From: Actinomadura madurae
Lineage (GTDB): Bacteria; Actinomycetota; Actinomycetes; Streptosporangiales; Streptosporangiaceae
Length of the DNA stretch: 64,000 bases
Reading direction: 5' to 3'
NCBI RefSeq assembly: GCF_900115095.1
Contig: NZ_FOVH01000026.1
Location: 1 to 64,000, forward strand
The position numbers and the translations under genes are program-made. This document shows positions 25,699-34,092 of this stretch, in pieces. Under the pieces are notes generated by a model. That model was not told the origin of the DNA. It saw only the letters and a list, made by a program, of their open reading frames with translations, and searched no databases. Within the stretch, counting starts at the first letter, position 1, and each line of letters begins with the position of its first letter.

Positions 25699-25885
25699 TT
25701 CGTTAGCGCCTTCTCTTGCTGATCTTGATCACGGTCCGGTTTCGGATTGACGACGCATTCTTGTCGTCATCACGGTGATTACGTAGTTTCGCCTCAAACG
25801 GGGGCATGGTTCCTTATCTCGCCGCCGTCCGTCACCTCGAGACCCGAGGCCGGCGGGCGCGGCCCGTATCCCTTGAGGAGACGCC

Positions 25886-27247
25886 ATGTCCGAGGTCAAG
25901 CGCCGTGATCTGCTGGCGGGAGCCGCGGCCTTCGCCGGGTTCGCGACCGTCGGCCTGCTCCCCGGCACCGCCGCCGCCGCGACCCGGCAGCGCCCCGGTG
26001 CCCTCCTGCCACCCTCGCTCACCCCCGGCGACAGGGCCGTGGTCGGCCGCGTCGACGTCCGCCGGGCGATGCGCCACCTGAGAGTGCTCAGCGACGGGAT
26101 CGGCTGGCGCATCTCCGGCACCCCCTCCGAGCACCGCGCCGCCCGCTACATCGCCGGGTACCTGCGCGACCTCGGCTACAAGGTCGCGCTGCAGCCCTTC
26201 CCGGTCGCCGACAAGTACCTGGCGGAGATCCGCGCCCGGGGCGAGCGGCTCTGGCAGTGCAGCGCCTCCCCGCAGGGCGCCGTCGCCTCGGTGTCCGGAA
26301 CGGTGGTGGACGTGGGCCCGGTCACGGAGGTCCCCGCCGATGTGCGCGGCAGACTGGTGCTGTTCGACCGCGTCTCCGGCAAGGAGACCGCGCAGGCCAA
26401 GGCCGCCGCGGACGCGGGCGCCACGGCGGTGCTCATCATCAACGCGCGCTCGGAGACCTACCCCGAGCGCAAGCCCGGCTCCTTCGTCCCGACCCTGTCG
26501 GAGGAGGTCGCGATCCCGGTGCTGGGCCTGGCCGAGTACCACGGCGAGCGGATCCGCGCGGGCGCCCGGCGGCTGTCCTTCAAGGTCACCCACTACTCCG
26601 GGCTGACCTCGTACAACGTCCTGGCCGAGCGGAAGGCGACGCTGCCGAACCCCGCGGGCAAGGCCGTCATCGTCAGCGCGCACTACGACAGCGTCCCCGG
26701 CTCGCCGGGCGCCAACGACGACGGCAGCGGAACCGTCCTGTGCCTGGAACTGGCGCGCGTCCTGAAACGGCTGCCGACCCAGCAGGCGATTCGCGTCTGC
26801 CTGTGGGGCTCGGAGGAGTCCGGCCTCATCGGTGCGCGGCACTACGTGAAGCAGCTCGACGAGGCGGGCGTCGCGCAGATAACCGGCTGCTTCCAGAACG
26901 ACATGGTCGCCACCAGCCACCCGCCCGCGGGGACGTACTGGCTGCTGTCGGTGGACGGCGCGGACAACACCACGACGGCCGCGGTGAACGCCGCCGCGCG
27001 CCGCCTCGGCTACGCCGGCCAGACCGAGGGCCCCACCGCCCGCGGCTCCAGCGACCACGAGGCCTTCTACGAGCGCGGCATCCCGGCGGGCAACTTCAGC
27101 TGGCGCGGCAGCGAGGCGCCCAGCCAGCTGGAACCGATCTACCACACGCCCGAGGACACGATCGCCCTGAACATCAGCCCCGAACGGCTCCAGGTCTCCC
27201 TCGAACTGATCGGCTGCGCCGCATACGACGTGGCACGCCGCAAGTAG
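25886..27247 (+). CDS. Tat-exported M28 family zinc aminopeptidase
   Basis: A 453-residue secreted metallopeptidase. The N-terminus K-R-R-D-L-L-A-G followed by a hydrophobic stretch and A-A-A-A-T-R is a twin-arginine signal peptide. A protease-associated-like insert (about residues 130-230) precedes the catalytic domain, where His266 (H-Y-D-S), bridging Asp278 (N-D-D-G-S-G) and Glu310/Glu311 (E-E-S-G) supply zinc ligands and the general base. Such enzymes trim N-terminal residues from peptides outside the cell. It stands alone, with an upstream AT-rich promoter region; unrelated to the flanking catabolic clusters. Confidence 0.9.
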   Translation: MSEVKRRDLLAGAAAFAGFATVGLLPGTAAAATRQRPGALLPPSLTPGDRAVVGRVDVRRAMRHLRVLSDGIGWRISGTPSEHRAARYIAGYLRDLGYKVALQPFPVADKYLAEIRARGERLWQCSASPQGAVASVSGTVVDVGPVTEVPADVRGRLVLFDRVSGKETAQAKAAADAGATAVLIINARSETYPERKPGSFVPTLSEEVAIPVLGLAEYHGERIRAGARRLSFKVTHYSGLTSYNVLAERKATLPNPAGKAVIVSAHYDSVPGSPGANDDGSGTVLCLELARVLKRLPTQQAIRVCLWGSEESGLIGARHYVKQLDEAGVAQITGCFQNDMVATSHPPAGTYWLLSVDGADNTTTAAVNAAARRLGYAGQTEGPTARGSSDHEAFYERGIPAGNFSWRGSEAPSQLEPIYHTPEDTIALNISPERLQVSLELIGCAAYDVARRK

Positions 27248-27532
27248 CGCGGAAGAGCGGCCGGAGGTCGGCCGGGCCATGGGCGAACGAGGGCTCCTGC
27301 CACGTCCGACCTCCCCGCCCTCTCGCCAAGCCCAAACCAGCCAGACAAAAAGGAAAAATCACCCAAAATCGGCAGAGCAGGTCCCCGAAAACCGGCACCG
27401 CGTCGGCGCCATACAAAAGACACGAAACGGCCGGACCCGTGACCTGCATGATCTTGAAATGTGGACGGCCGCAGTCAGCCCGCGGCGCGGAAAGCCCCCG
27501 TTCGTGATCTTGGTCGTCTTATGATCATTTTC

Positions 27533-28468
27533 ATGTCGATGCGCCGAGCAGTACGGACGATCACGACGCTCACCGCCGCTCTCGCCGTGGCCTTAAGCGG
27601 GACGGCCGGCGGTGGAGCCGGGACGGCCAGGGCCGACGCGGCCCGGCCGCAGCTGCTGTTCTACAACCACTCCTACGCGGTGCTCGACAGGGCGACCGCG
27701 GACGCCGTGGAGCACTCCACCTACCTGCGGGCGTTCTCCGACTTCGAAGTCCGCACGACCACGGGTGGCGGCCTGACCTGGAAGGGCCGCTACCTGAAGG
27801 GACGGGAGACCTACATCGAGTTCTTCAGCGAGGGCGACCTGCCCGGCCAGGACGCCCTCTTCGGCTCGTCCGGGCTGGCCTTGTCCGTCGAGAACCAGGG
27901 CGAGCTGGCGACGGTGACCGACCGGCTCAAGGCACAGGGGATCAGCGACCCCGCCGAGTACGACCAGACCCGTGACTTCGGCGACGGCGTGCCGGTGCCG
28001 TGGTTCGACACCATCCGCACCACCGGGCAGCAGTACGACGCCTTCGACCCCTGGGCGATGGAGTACCGGCCGGAGTACTTCGCCGACCCGCGCAGCCAGA
28101 CCGAGCCCGCGAGCCACGAGGGAGACGTCGGCCGGGAGCGCTACCTGCCCGACGGCTACCGCGACCACCAGATGCGCGACATCACCGCGATCGAGCTCGC
28201 CGTCCCCGAGCGCGACCTGACCAACACGGTGCCGCTGCTGAAGGCCGGCGGCTTCACGCTCCGCAAGCTCCCGGACGGCGTCGTCGCGGTGAGCGGCGGG
28301 ACGAGGATCGAACTCCACGGCGTCCCGCGCGAGCGGGCAGGTATGCGGCGGGTCGAGATGTCCCTCAACCAGCCCATGACCACCCGCCACACGGAGCGGA
28401 TCGGCAACTCCACCCTCGTCGCCGGCCCCGGCGCCCACGCCGTATGGACCTTCGACAGCCCGAGGTAA
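27533..28468 (+). CDS. Secreted DUF5829 family protein
   Basis: About 311 residues with a Sec-type signal peptide (M-R-R-A-V-R then a hydrophobic core ending near A-R-A-D-A). The mature part begins L-L-F-Y-N-H-S-Y-A-V-L-D and contains R-T-T...W-x-G-R-Y-L-K-G-R-E-T-Y-I-E-F-F, the pattern of DUF5829 proteins, an actinobacterial family of unknown function that looks like a degenerate VOC (glyoxalase) fold. Three ATGs (27521, 27533, 27539) are possible and none has a strong ribosome-binding site; I take the middle one. A strong terminator follows at 28473-28512. Confidence 0.7.
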   Translation: MSMRRAVRTITTLTAALAVALSGTAGGGAGTARADAARPQLLFYNHSYAVLDRATADAVEHSTYLRAFSDFEVRTTTGGGLTWKGRYLKGRETYIEFFSEGDLPGQDALFGSSGLALSVENQGELATVTDRLKAQGISDPAEYDQTRDFGDGVPVPWFDTIRTTGQQYDAFDPWAMEYRPEYFADPRSQTEPASHEGDVGRERYLPDGYRDHQMRDITAIELAVPERDLTNTVPLLKAGGFTLRKLPDGVVAVSGGTRIELHGVPRERAGMRRVEMSLNQPMTTRHTERIGNSTLVAGPGAHAVWTFDSPR

Positions 28469-28472
28469 GCCC

Positions 28473-28512
28473 CCGGCCCGGGTCGGCCCACCCACGGGCC
28501 GACCCGGGCCGG
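28473..28512. terminator. Strong hairpin terminator
   Basis: Perfect 17-bp stem (CCGGCCCGGGTCGGCCC and its complement) with a 6-base loop, five bases after the DUF5829 stop. No T-run, which is usual for actinomycete terminators. Confidence 0.8.
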
Positions 28513-28702
28513 AATCAGTCGCGGGCCGGAATGATCGTCCCGGACAGGGCGGGCCATGCGTTGACCCCGGCCCGCTCCCCGGGCACCCCAGGAACGCGAA
28601 TGGATGTGGGGCATAGAAGACGGCAAACGGCACTGGACCCCGCCCAAGTCGCCATAGCCACAACCCTGCTGAAACGACCACCGCCGCAGATCTGACCGCC
28701 TG

Positions 28703-29596
28703 TCACCGAGACCCCGCGAGCAAAGCCAACGCTCCCTCATCGAGCGCCACATCACCGGCGGCGATGTTCTCCTCCAGGTGCTCGATGCTGCGGGTCCCTG
28801 GAATCAGCAACGCGTGCGGGCCGGTCGCGAGCAGCCAGGCCAGCCCGACCTGAGCCGCGCTCACGCCCAGCAGTGACGCCACCTCCCGCACGGCCGGCAG
28901 GTCGGCGACCTTGGGCAGGTCCGGCACTCCCGATCCGAGCGGGAAGTACGGCACCCAGGCGATGTCGAACTCGCGGCAGACCTCGAGGACGGGCTCGGAC
29001 GAACGGTCGACGAGGCTGTAACCGTTCTGCACGCAGGCGACGTCGGCCGGAAGCGCATGACGCAACTGGCCGGCGTCGACGTGGCTCAGGCCGAACCCCC
29101 CGATCAGCCCGGCGTCCCGTAGGGCGACCAGTTCGGCGAGCTGATCGTCGAAGTCGACCCGCTGTTCCTCGGGGATGCCCGGGTTCCGGCCCATCGGGTA
29201 GAAGTTGACCACGTCGAGGCGCTCCAGACCCAGCGTGCGAAGGTTCGTCTCCACCTCGGCGCGCATCTCGGCGGGCGTCTGCGCGGGCCGCAGCCCCCAT
29301 TCGGCGTTCACGTCGCTCGTGGCGCCGATCTTGCTGACCAGCACCAGGTCATCGGGGTACGGGTGCAGGGCGGCGCGGATGCGCATGTTGACGAGGCCCG
29401 CGGCGTAGAACTCGGCGGTGTCGATGTGGTTCACGCCGAGCTCGACGGCCCGGCGCAGCACGGCGAAAGCAGATCTGTCGTCCCCGTGTTCGAGCTGCAT
29501 CGCGCCGTACCCGATACGGGCGACAGGGCGCCCGTACAGGGACCCGATCCCACCCGGCCGCGGACGGCGGGACTGCGTGGCATCACCGACGGTCAT
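28703..29596 (-). CDS. Aldo/keto reductase
   Basis: A 297-residue AKR: I-D-T-A-E-F-Y (catalytic Asp and Tyr), the catalytic Lys in L-V-S-K-I-G, and the C-terminal NADPH-binding I-P-G-T-R-S-I-E-H-L-E-E-N. The His of the tetrad is replaced (N-F-Y-P-M instead of a Y-x-x-H pattern), which is seen in some AKR subgroups. Start ATG 29596 is chosen since the longer frame reads through the promoter. It is divergent from a TetR gene; two related palindromes between them suggest tight repression and a detoxification role. Confidence 0.87.
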   Translation of the reverse strand: MTVGDATQSRRPRPGGIGSLYGRPVARIGYGAMQLEHGDDRSAFAVLRRAVELGVNHIDTAEFYAAGLVNMRIRAALHPYPDDLVLVSKIGATSDVNAEWGLRPAQTPAEMRAEVETNLRTLGLERLDVVNFYPMGRNPGIPEEQRVDFDDQLAELVALRDAGLIGGFGLSHVDAGQLRHALPADVACVQNGYSLVDRSSEPVLEVCREFDIAWVPYFPLGSGVPDLPKVADLPAVREVASLLGVSAAQVGLAWLLATGPHALLIPGTRSIEHLEENIAAGDVALDEGALALLAGSR

Positions 29597-29628
29597 GTCA
29601 TGACTCCGATCGCTGGTAACCTCCAAAC

Positions 29629-29642
29629 CGGAGGACCCTCCG
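29629..29642. promoter_or_regulatory. Second TetR operator (proximal to the aldo/keto reductase)
   Basis: CGGAGG-AC-CCTCCG, a perfect 6+2+6 palindrome with the core of the stronger site at 29651-29676, centred about 28 bases away and 33 bases from the AKR start. Confidence 0.6.
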
Positions 29643-29650
29643 AAACGTAG

Positions 29651-29676
29651 CACAATCGGAGGTGCCTCCGATTGTG
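29651..29676. promoter_or_regulatory. TetR operator, perfect 26-bp palindrome
   Basis: CACAATCGGAGG-TG-CCTCCGATTGTG: both 12-base arms match perfectly. It lies 26 bases before the TetR start and between the divergent genes, the usual place for an autorepressor site. Confidence 0.8.
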
Positions 29677-29701
29677 GCGTCGGCGAACGAGAGGTGATGG
29701 C

Positions 29702-30247
29702 ATGCGGGCGGACGCCCGGCGCAACCGCGACCGTCTCCTGGCGGTGGCTCGCGCCGCCTTCACGAGCGGCAAGCCGCTCGTCCTTGAGGACGTCGCTCGT
29801 GAGGCGGGTGTGGGCATCGGCACGCTCTACCGGCACTTCCCGAGCCGAGAGGCACTGATCGGCGAGCTCTTCAGCGCCGAACGCGCCGCCCTCTGCGCCC
29901 GCGCCGAGTCACTGCTCGCCGACCACGAGCCCGTCACGGCCCTGCGGCTGTGGATGGACGCCTACGCCGACTTCGTCGCGACCAAACGCGGCATGGCCGA
30001 AACACTCAAAGCGATCATCACCATGGACGCGGGCGCCGACGCCGAGGCACGCGAGAACCTCGACACCGCCGTCCGAACCCTGCTCTCCGCCGGCGCCCGG
30101 CAAGGCCGCCTCCGACCGGACACGCAACCCGAGGACCTGCTAACGGCCCTGGTAGGCATCCTCCTCGCCACCGATGACAGCGCCCAGACAGCACGCCTCT
30201 TCGACCTGCTCATAGCCGGCCTGCGCCCCGAAACGGCAACCCCTTAA
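29702..30247 (+). CDS. TetR family transcriptional regulator
   Basis: A 181-residue TetR protein: R-N-R-D-R-L-L-A-V-A-R-A-A-F and the helix-turn-helix L-E-D-V-A-R-E-A-G-V-G-I-G-T-L-Y-R-H-F-P-S-R. The C-terminal part matches the SbtR-like ligand domain. ATG 29702 has GAGAGGTG upstream; an out-of-frame ATG lies five bases earlier. It should repress itself and the divergent aldo/keto reductase. Confidence 0.9.
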   Translation: MRADARRNRDRLLAVARAAFTSGKPLVLEDVAREAGVGIGTLYRHFPSREALIGELFSAERAALCARAESLLADHEPVTALRLWMDAYADFVATKRGMAETLKAIITMDAGADAEARENLDTAVRTLLSAGARQGRLRPDTQPEDLLTALVGILLATDDSAQTARLFDLLIAGLRPETATP

Positions 30248-30560
30248 GAAGTGCGCAGGCCCGGACGCCAACGCCACTCGTGCCGAGGTACCGGCCGGCG
30301 ATCTCCAGTTGAGGTCGGCCCGTTTACCTGCAGTGCGCCCAAGCGATGCTCGGTCGCGGGTCGGTGACGTAGGCCCTGCGTGGCGCGAGCCGCAGCGCTG
30401 TGGTGACCTGCGGCCAAAGTGACGTGCTCGTCCGACAGATGAATGTCGGACCGAGCGTTCCGTGGTGTGGAACAGCGGTCTGGGAACGGGCTCGCGCCGG
30501 TGCGACCGTGACCGGACCCACGACAGAGCGTGGTCGAACCACACGACGCGAGGTGGACGC
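30248..30560. other. Promoter region of the Rieske dioxygenase cluster
   Basis: 313 bases without a gene between the TetR gene and the dioxygenase alpha subunit. It must hold the cluster promoter. No convincing hexamers or palindrome were found by eye. Confidence 0.4.
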
Positions 30561-31910
30561 ATGAATGCCCTGAGCGCGACGCGACTTGACGAGCTGGTCT
30601 CGCTCGAACGGGGGGAGGTGGACCGGCGCATCTTCTCGGACGAGGACATCTTCGAGCAGGAGATGAAGCTCATCTTCGGCAGGGCCTGGCAGTTCCTCTG
30701 CCACGAGAGCCAGATCCCGAAGGCGGGCGACTTCTTCGAGACGCCGATGGGCCGGGACAACGTGCTGACGGTCCGTCAGAAGGACGGCTCGATCAAGGCG
30801 ATGCTGAACACGTGCAGTCACCGTGGCAACGCGGTATGCCGCGCGGAAGAAGGCAACATCAAGGCCTTCATGTGCACGTATCACGGATGGTCCTTCGACC
30901 TGGGCGGGAAACTGATCGGCGTTCCCAACATCGACAGGTTCTACAAGGGCGGCCTCGACAAGTCGAAGCATGGACTGACCCAGGTCGCGCAACTCGCGAA
31001 CTACCACGGGTTCATCTTCGGCACGATGGATCCCGCGGCGCCTTCGCTGGAGGACTACCTCGGGCCGACCGGCCGGATCGCGATCGACCTCATCGCGGCG
31101 CGCGATGTCGAGATCATTCCCGGCATCCAGAAGTTCACCATCGACTGCAACTGGAAGTTCGCCGTCGACAACGTGTTCGACTGGTACCACGCCCAGGTCA
31201 CGCATATGTCCGCTCTCGCATCGGGGCTGTTCGCGCCTACCGATGGCGACGTCGAGGTCGGCGGTGCGAGGAACACGCTCGGCGAGTCCCTGGACATCCC
31301 GAGCGGGCTCATGGGCGACGGGATCCACGACCTCGTGCTCCTCGCCGAGTTCGGCCACGCCGCGGGCGGCCCGTCGGTCGACGGGCTGGGCGGCATGCCG
31401 ATAGACACCTCGTGGCGGCAGAGGCCGAAGGCCCGCGAGTGGCTCGGCCCGATCGGAAGCCAGGTCTGCGGCTATCCGAACGTCTTCCCGAACAGCTGGC
31501 TCGCGACGGCGGGCGGGCAGCTGTCGCTTCGGGTGCCGGTGAGCCCGAACAAGACGGAGATCTGGTGGTTCAGCTTCGTCGAGAAGAACGCCACGCCCGA
31601 GCAGCGGAAGATGACCGTCAGGATGGCGAGCCACATCTTCGGGCCCGCCGGAATCCTTGAGCAGGACGACGGTGAGAACTGGGCCCAGTCGACCGTCCAG
31701 ACGCACGGTCATCGCAGCCGGCGGATTCCGCAACTGCTCAAGATGGGGCTGGGCCGAGGAAAGGTCATCAACGAGCACGGCCTCCACCGCATCGAAGGAT
31801 CCACGAGCGAGAGCGCCCAGCTGTGGACCTATCACGCCTGGGCGCAGTGGATGAAGGACCTGGACTGGGATTCGCTCCGCCAGGCGACCGTGCCACCGGA
31901 CGTGCTGTGA
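30561..31910 (+). CDS. Rieske aromatic ring-hydroxylating dioxygenase, alpha subunit
   Basis: A 449-residue catalytic subunit. The Rieske [2Fe-2S] ligands are Cys85-x-His87 and Cys105-x2-His108 (C-T-Y-H-G-W). The mononuclear iron site is seen in D-N-V-F-D-W-Y-H-A-Q-V-T-H (bridging Asp207, His210, His215) with Asp369 as likely third ligand. Length and motifs fit the biphenyl/phenylpropionate/cumate branch that adds O2 across an aromatic ring to give a cis-dihydrodiol. ATG 30561 is preceded by GAGGTG; the frame is open further upstream but without homology. Partners: beta subunit 52 bases on, Rieske ferredoxin and reductase at 37.6-39.3 kb. Confidence 0.93.
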   Translation: MNALSATRLDELVSLERGEVDRRIFSDEDIFEQEMKLIFGRAWQFLCHESQIPKAGDFFETPMGRDNVLTVRQKDGSIKAMLNTCSHRGNAVCRAEEGNIKAFMCTYHGWSFDLGGKLIGVPNIDRFYKGGLDKSKHGLTQVAQLANYHGFIFGTMDPAAPSLEDYLGPTGRIAIDLIAARDVEIIPGIQKFTIDCNWKFAVDNVFDWYHAQVTHMSALASGLFAPTDGDVEVGGARNTLGESLDIPSGLMGDGIHDLVLLAEFGHAAGGPSVDGLGGMPIDTSWRQRPKAREWLGPIGSQVCGYPNVFPNSWLATAGGQLSLRVPVSPNKTEIWWFSFVEKNATPEQRKMTVRMASHIFGPAGILEQDDGENWAQSTVQTHGHRSRRIPQLLKMGLGRGKVINEHGLHRIEGSTSESAQLWTYHAWAQWMKDLDWDSLRQATVPPDVL

Positions 31911-31962
31911 ATCGACGTCCTGAATCCCGAACACGTCGTCTTTCTGAAAGGAGTTCGTGGCG

Positions 31963-32508
31963 ATGACGGTCGATCTGGAGGCGGTCGCCTCTCCTGAGCT
32001 GGTGGCGTCCATGGTGCTCCAGTACCAGGTGGAGAAGTTCTACAACGACGAAGCCGCGTTGTTGGACGCGCATAAGCACGAACAGTGGGTGGAGCTGTTC
32101 TCCGAGGACACCCACTACTTCATGCCGATCAGGCGCACGCGCCTGCGCCGCGAACTGGCGAAGGAGTTCACCAAGCCCGGCGAGATGGCGTACTTCGACG
32201 ATGACAAGGAACTACTCCAGGCCAGGTGGAAGAAGCTCGCCAGCGGAGCCTCCTGGGCGGAGGACCCGCCGTCGAGGACGCGGCACCTGATCACGAACGT
32301 TCGGGTCACCGAGGACCGCGGTGCCGAGCTGAGCGTGGAGTCCAACTTTCACGTCTACAGAACGCGCCTGAAGACGGATGTCGACTCGTGGGTGGGTTCA
32401 CGGCAGGACGTACTGAGGCGCAACGGTGATTCCTTTCTGATCGCCAGAAGACTGATCCTGCTGGATCAGTCGGTGGTGCTCTCGCGCAACCTCACCACCA
32501 TGTTCTGA
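31963..32508 (+). CDS. Ring-hydroxylating dioxygenase, beta subunit
   Basis: A 181-residue NTF2-like small subunit: an N-terminal helix with V-E-K-F-Y-N-D-E-A-A-L-L-D, W-V-E-L-F-S-E-D-T-H-Y-F-M-P, and the C-terminal F-L-I-A-R-R-L-I-L-L-D-Q-S-V. It forms the structural half of the alpha3-beta3 terminal oxygenase. AAAGGAG lies nine bases before ATG 31963 and only three before an alternative GTG at 31957, so the ATG is preferred. Confidence 0.92.
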   Translation: MTVDLEAVASPELVASMVLQYQVEKFYNDEAALLDAHKHEQWVELFSEDTHYFMPIRRTRLRRELAKEFTKPGEMAYFDDDKELLQARWKKLASGASWAEDPPSRTRHLITNVRVTEDRGAELSVESNFHVYRTRLKTDVDSWVGSRQDVLRRNGDSFLIARRLILLDQSVVLSRNLTTMF

Positions 32509-32684
32509 GACCGCACCGTCCTCGGAATGAGGACTGCGGCCGATCACGCGTGCACTCGTCGGCCGAGTAGCGACAACGCATCGCCGGCGGCTCCCAATGA
32601 ACGCCTCCCGATGAACAGGACCAGGGACGATCCCGGATCGCCCCTGCCCGATACATGAAGAACAACGTAGAGGAGCGGGCGACA

Positions 32685-33965
32685 ATGGAAGTCGCGAATT
32701 CCCGGAGACGGGTGTACCGGATATGCGTTCCCGTCCTGCTGCTGGCTCTGGCGGCGGTGGCGTGCGGCGGCGCGCCGGACAGTTCCGAGACGGGCGGCGT
32801 GGGCGTCAACCCGTCCTGCACCGGCGAGCCGGTGAGGTTCGGAGTCATCTCCGTCCTGACCGGTGACGCGGTCATCCCGGCCGATCCCTCCTACGCCAAC
32901 GGCGCCAAGGCCGCCGCCACGGCGTTGAACCGGTCGTGCGAACTCGGCCGGCCCGTCGAGGTGGTCAGCTGCGACAGCAAGAACGACCCGAACCTGGAGG
33001 CCGCCTGCGGCCGGAAGCTCGTGAACAAGAAGGTCGTGGCGTTCATGGGCCAGGACGTCGGGGGAGGGACGTGGTTCCCGATCACGTCGGCCGCCGGCAT
33101 TCCCGAGATCGGCGGCACGGGCCTGTCCAGCGTCGAGACCACGAGCCCGCTGTGGTTCCCGCTCGCGGGCAACGTCAACGCGGCTCTCGCCTACGCGACG
33201 GTCGCGGCGTCCGAACTCGACAACGTCAGAGCCGCGGTGCTCCCTCTGGACTCCCCGGGCGTGAGCTTCTACATCGATTTCTTCAAGCGTCAGACGGAGG
33301 CCCTCAACGGCACTTTCGCGGGTTCGTTCCCGGTGCCGGCGACCACGGTCGACATGACGCAGTACGCGGCGCAGGTGAAGAGCGCGGGCGCGAACGCGGT
33401 CTATCCGGTTCTGGGGGGTGACCAGTTCCTCGGCCTGGTCAAGCAATTGGCGGCCCAGGGCAGCCCGCTGACCGAGACCGTGGTCATCCAGCTAGGCTCC
33501 GGGGTCACCTGCGAATTCCTCGATCAGGTGGGCCCGGCCGGTGAGGGGCTCTGGGTGCTCAACTCCGCGTGGCCGGTGGCGTGGGACACCGGTTCTCCGG
33601 GCGCGAAGCAGTACATCGGTGAACTCAAATCGGCCGGACTGCCGTCCGGTGCATGCGATGTGAGTGAGTTCGGTGTCCAGGCATGGTCCGCGGTGCACAT
33701 CATGGCCGGCCTTCTCAAGGGCTCCCCGACAATGGACGCCAAGACCCTCGTGCGGAAGTTGAACACGGCCGGGCCGATCAAGCGTTCCGAACTGGCGGGC
33801 ACGGTCGACTGGAGCAGGAACGCCTTCCCGAACGACGCGTCGCTCTCCCGCCTTCGGATCTTCTCCAACCAGTTCCTCGTGTCCCGCATCATCGGCGGCA
33901 AGCCGCGCCTGGTGACTCCGTCGCCGGCAACGGTCGGGAAGCCGTTCACCCCGAGAACCGGCTGA
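32685..33965 (+). CDS. ABC transporter substrate-binding lipoprotein, branched-chain amino acid type
   Basis: A 426-residue periplasmic-binding-protein type 1 (LivJ-like) protein with a lipoprotein signal, lipobox A-V-A-C-G. The mature part has F-G-V-I-S-V-L-T-G-D-A and many loops of the family. Such proteins in aromatic clusters bind aromatic acids rather than amino acids. ATG 32685 has GAGGAG nine bases upstream, better than the earlier ATG at 32655. The transporter gene follows after a strong hairpin that may raise the ratio of binding protein to transporter. Confidence 0.9.
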   Translation: MEVANSRRRVYRICVPVLLLALAAVACGGAPDSSETGGVGVNPSCTGEPVRFGVISVLTGDAVIPADPSYANGAKAAATALNRSCELGRPVEVVSCDSKNDPNLEAACGRKLVNKKVVAFMGQDVGGGTWFPITSAAGIPEIGGTGLSSVETTSPLWFPLAGNVNAALAYATVAASELDNVRAAVLPLDSPGVSFYIDFFKRQTEALNGTFAGSFPVPATTVDMTQYAAQVKSAGANAVYPVLGGDQFLGLVKQLAAQGSPLTETVVIQLGSGVTCEFLDQVGPAGEGLWVLNSAWPVAWDTGSPGAKQYIGELKSAGLPSGACDVSEFGVQAWSAVHIMAGLLKGSPTMDAKTLVRKLNTAGPIKRSELAGTVDWSRNAFPNDASLSRLRIFSNQFLVSRIIGGKPRLVTPSPATVGKPFTPRTG

Positions 33966-33979
33966 TCCCTCCACTCGCG

Positions 33980-34018
33980 CCGGACGGTGCCGCCCACCGA
34001 GGCGGCGGCACCGTCCGG
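33980..34018. terminator. Intra-operon hairpin between binding protein and transporter
   Basis: Perfect 15-bp stem (CCGGACGGTGCCGCC and its complement) with a 9-base loop, 14 bases after the binding-protein stop and 75 before the transporter start. Likely a partial terminator or 3'-protecting structure. Confidence 0.7.
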
Positions 34019-34092
34019 CCGGCCCACCCCGAAGACGATGACGATGCGACCGGCCACGCCTCTGTCGCATTCCGACGTAGTGGAGAAGAACC

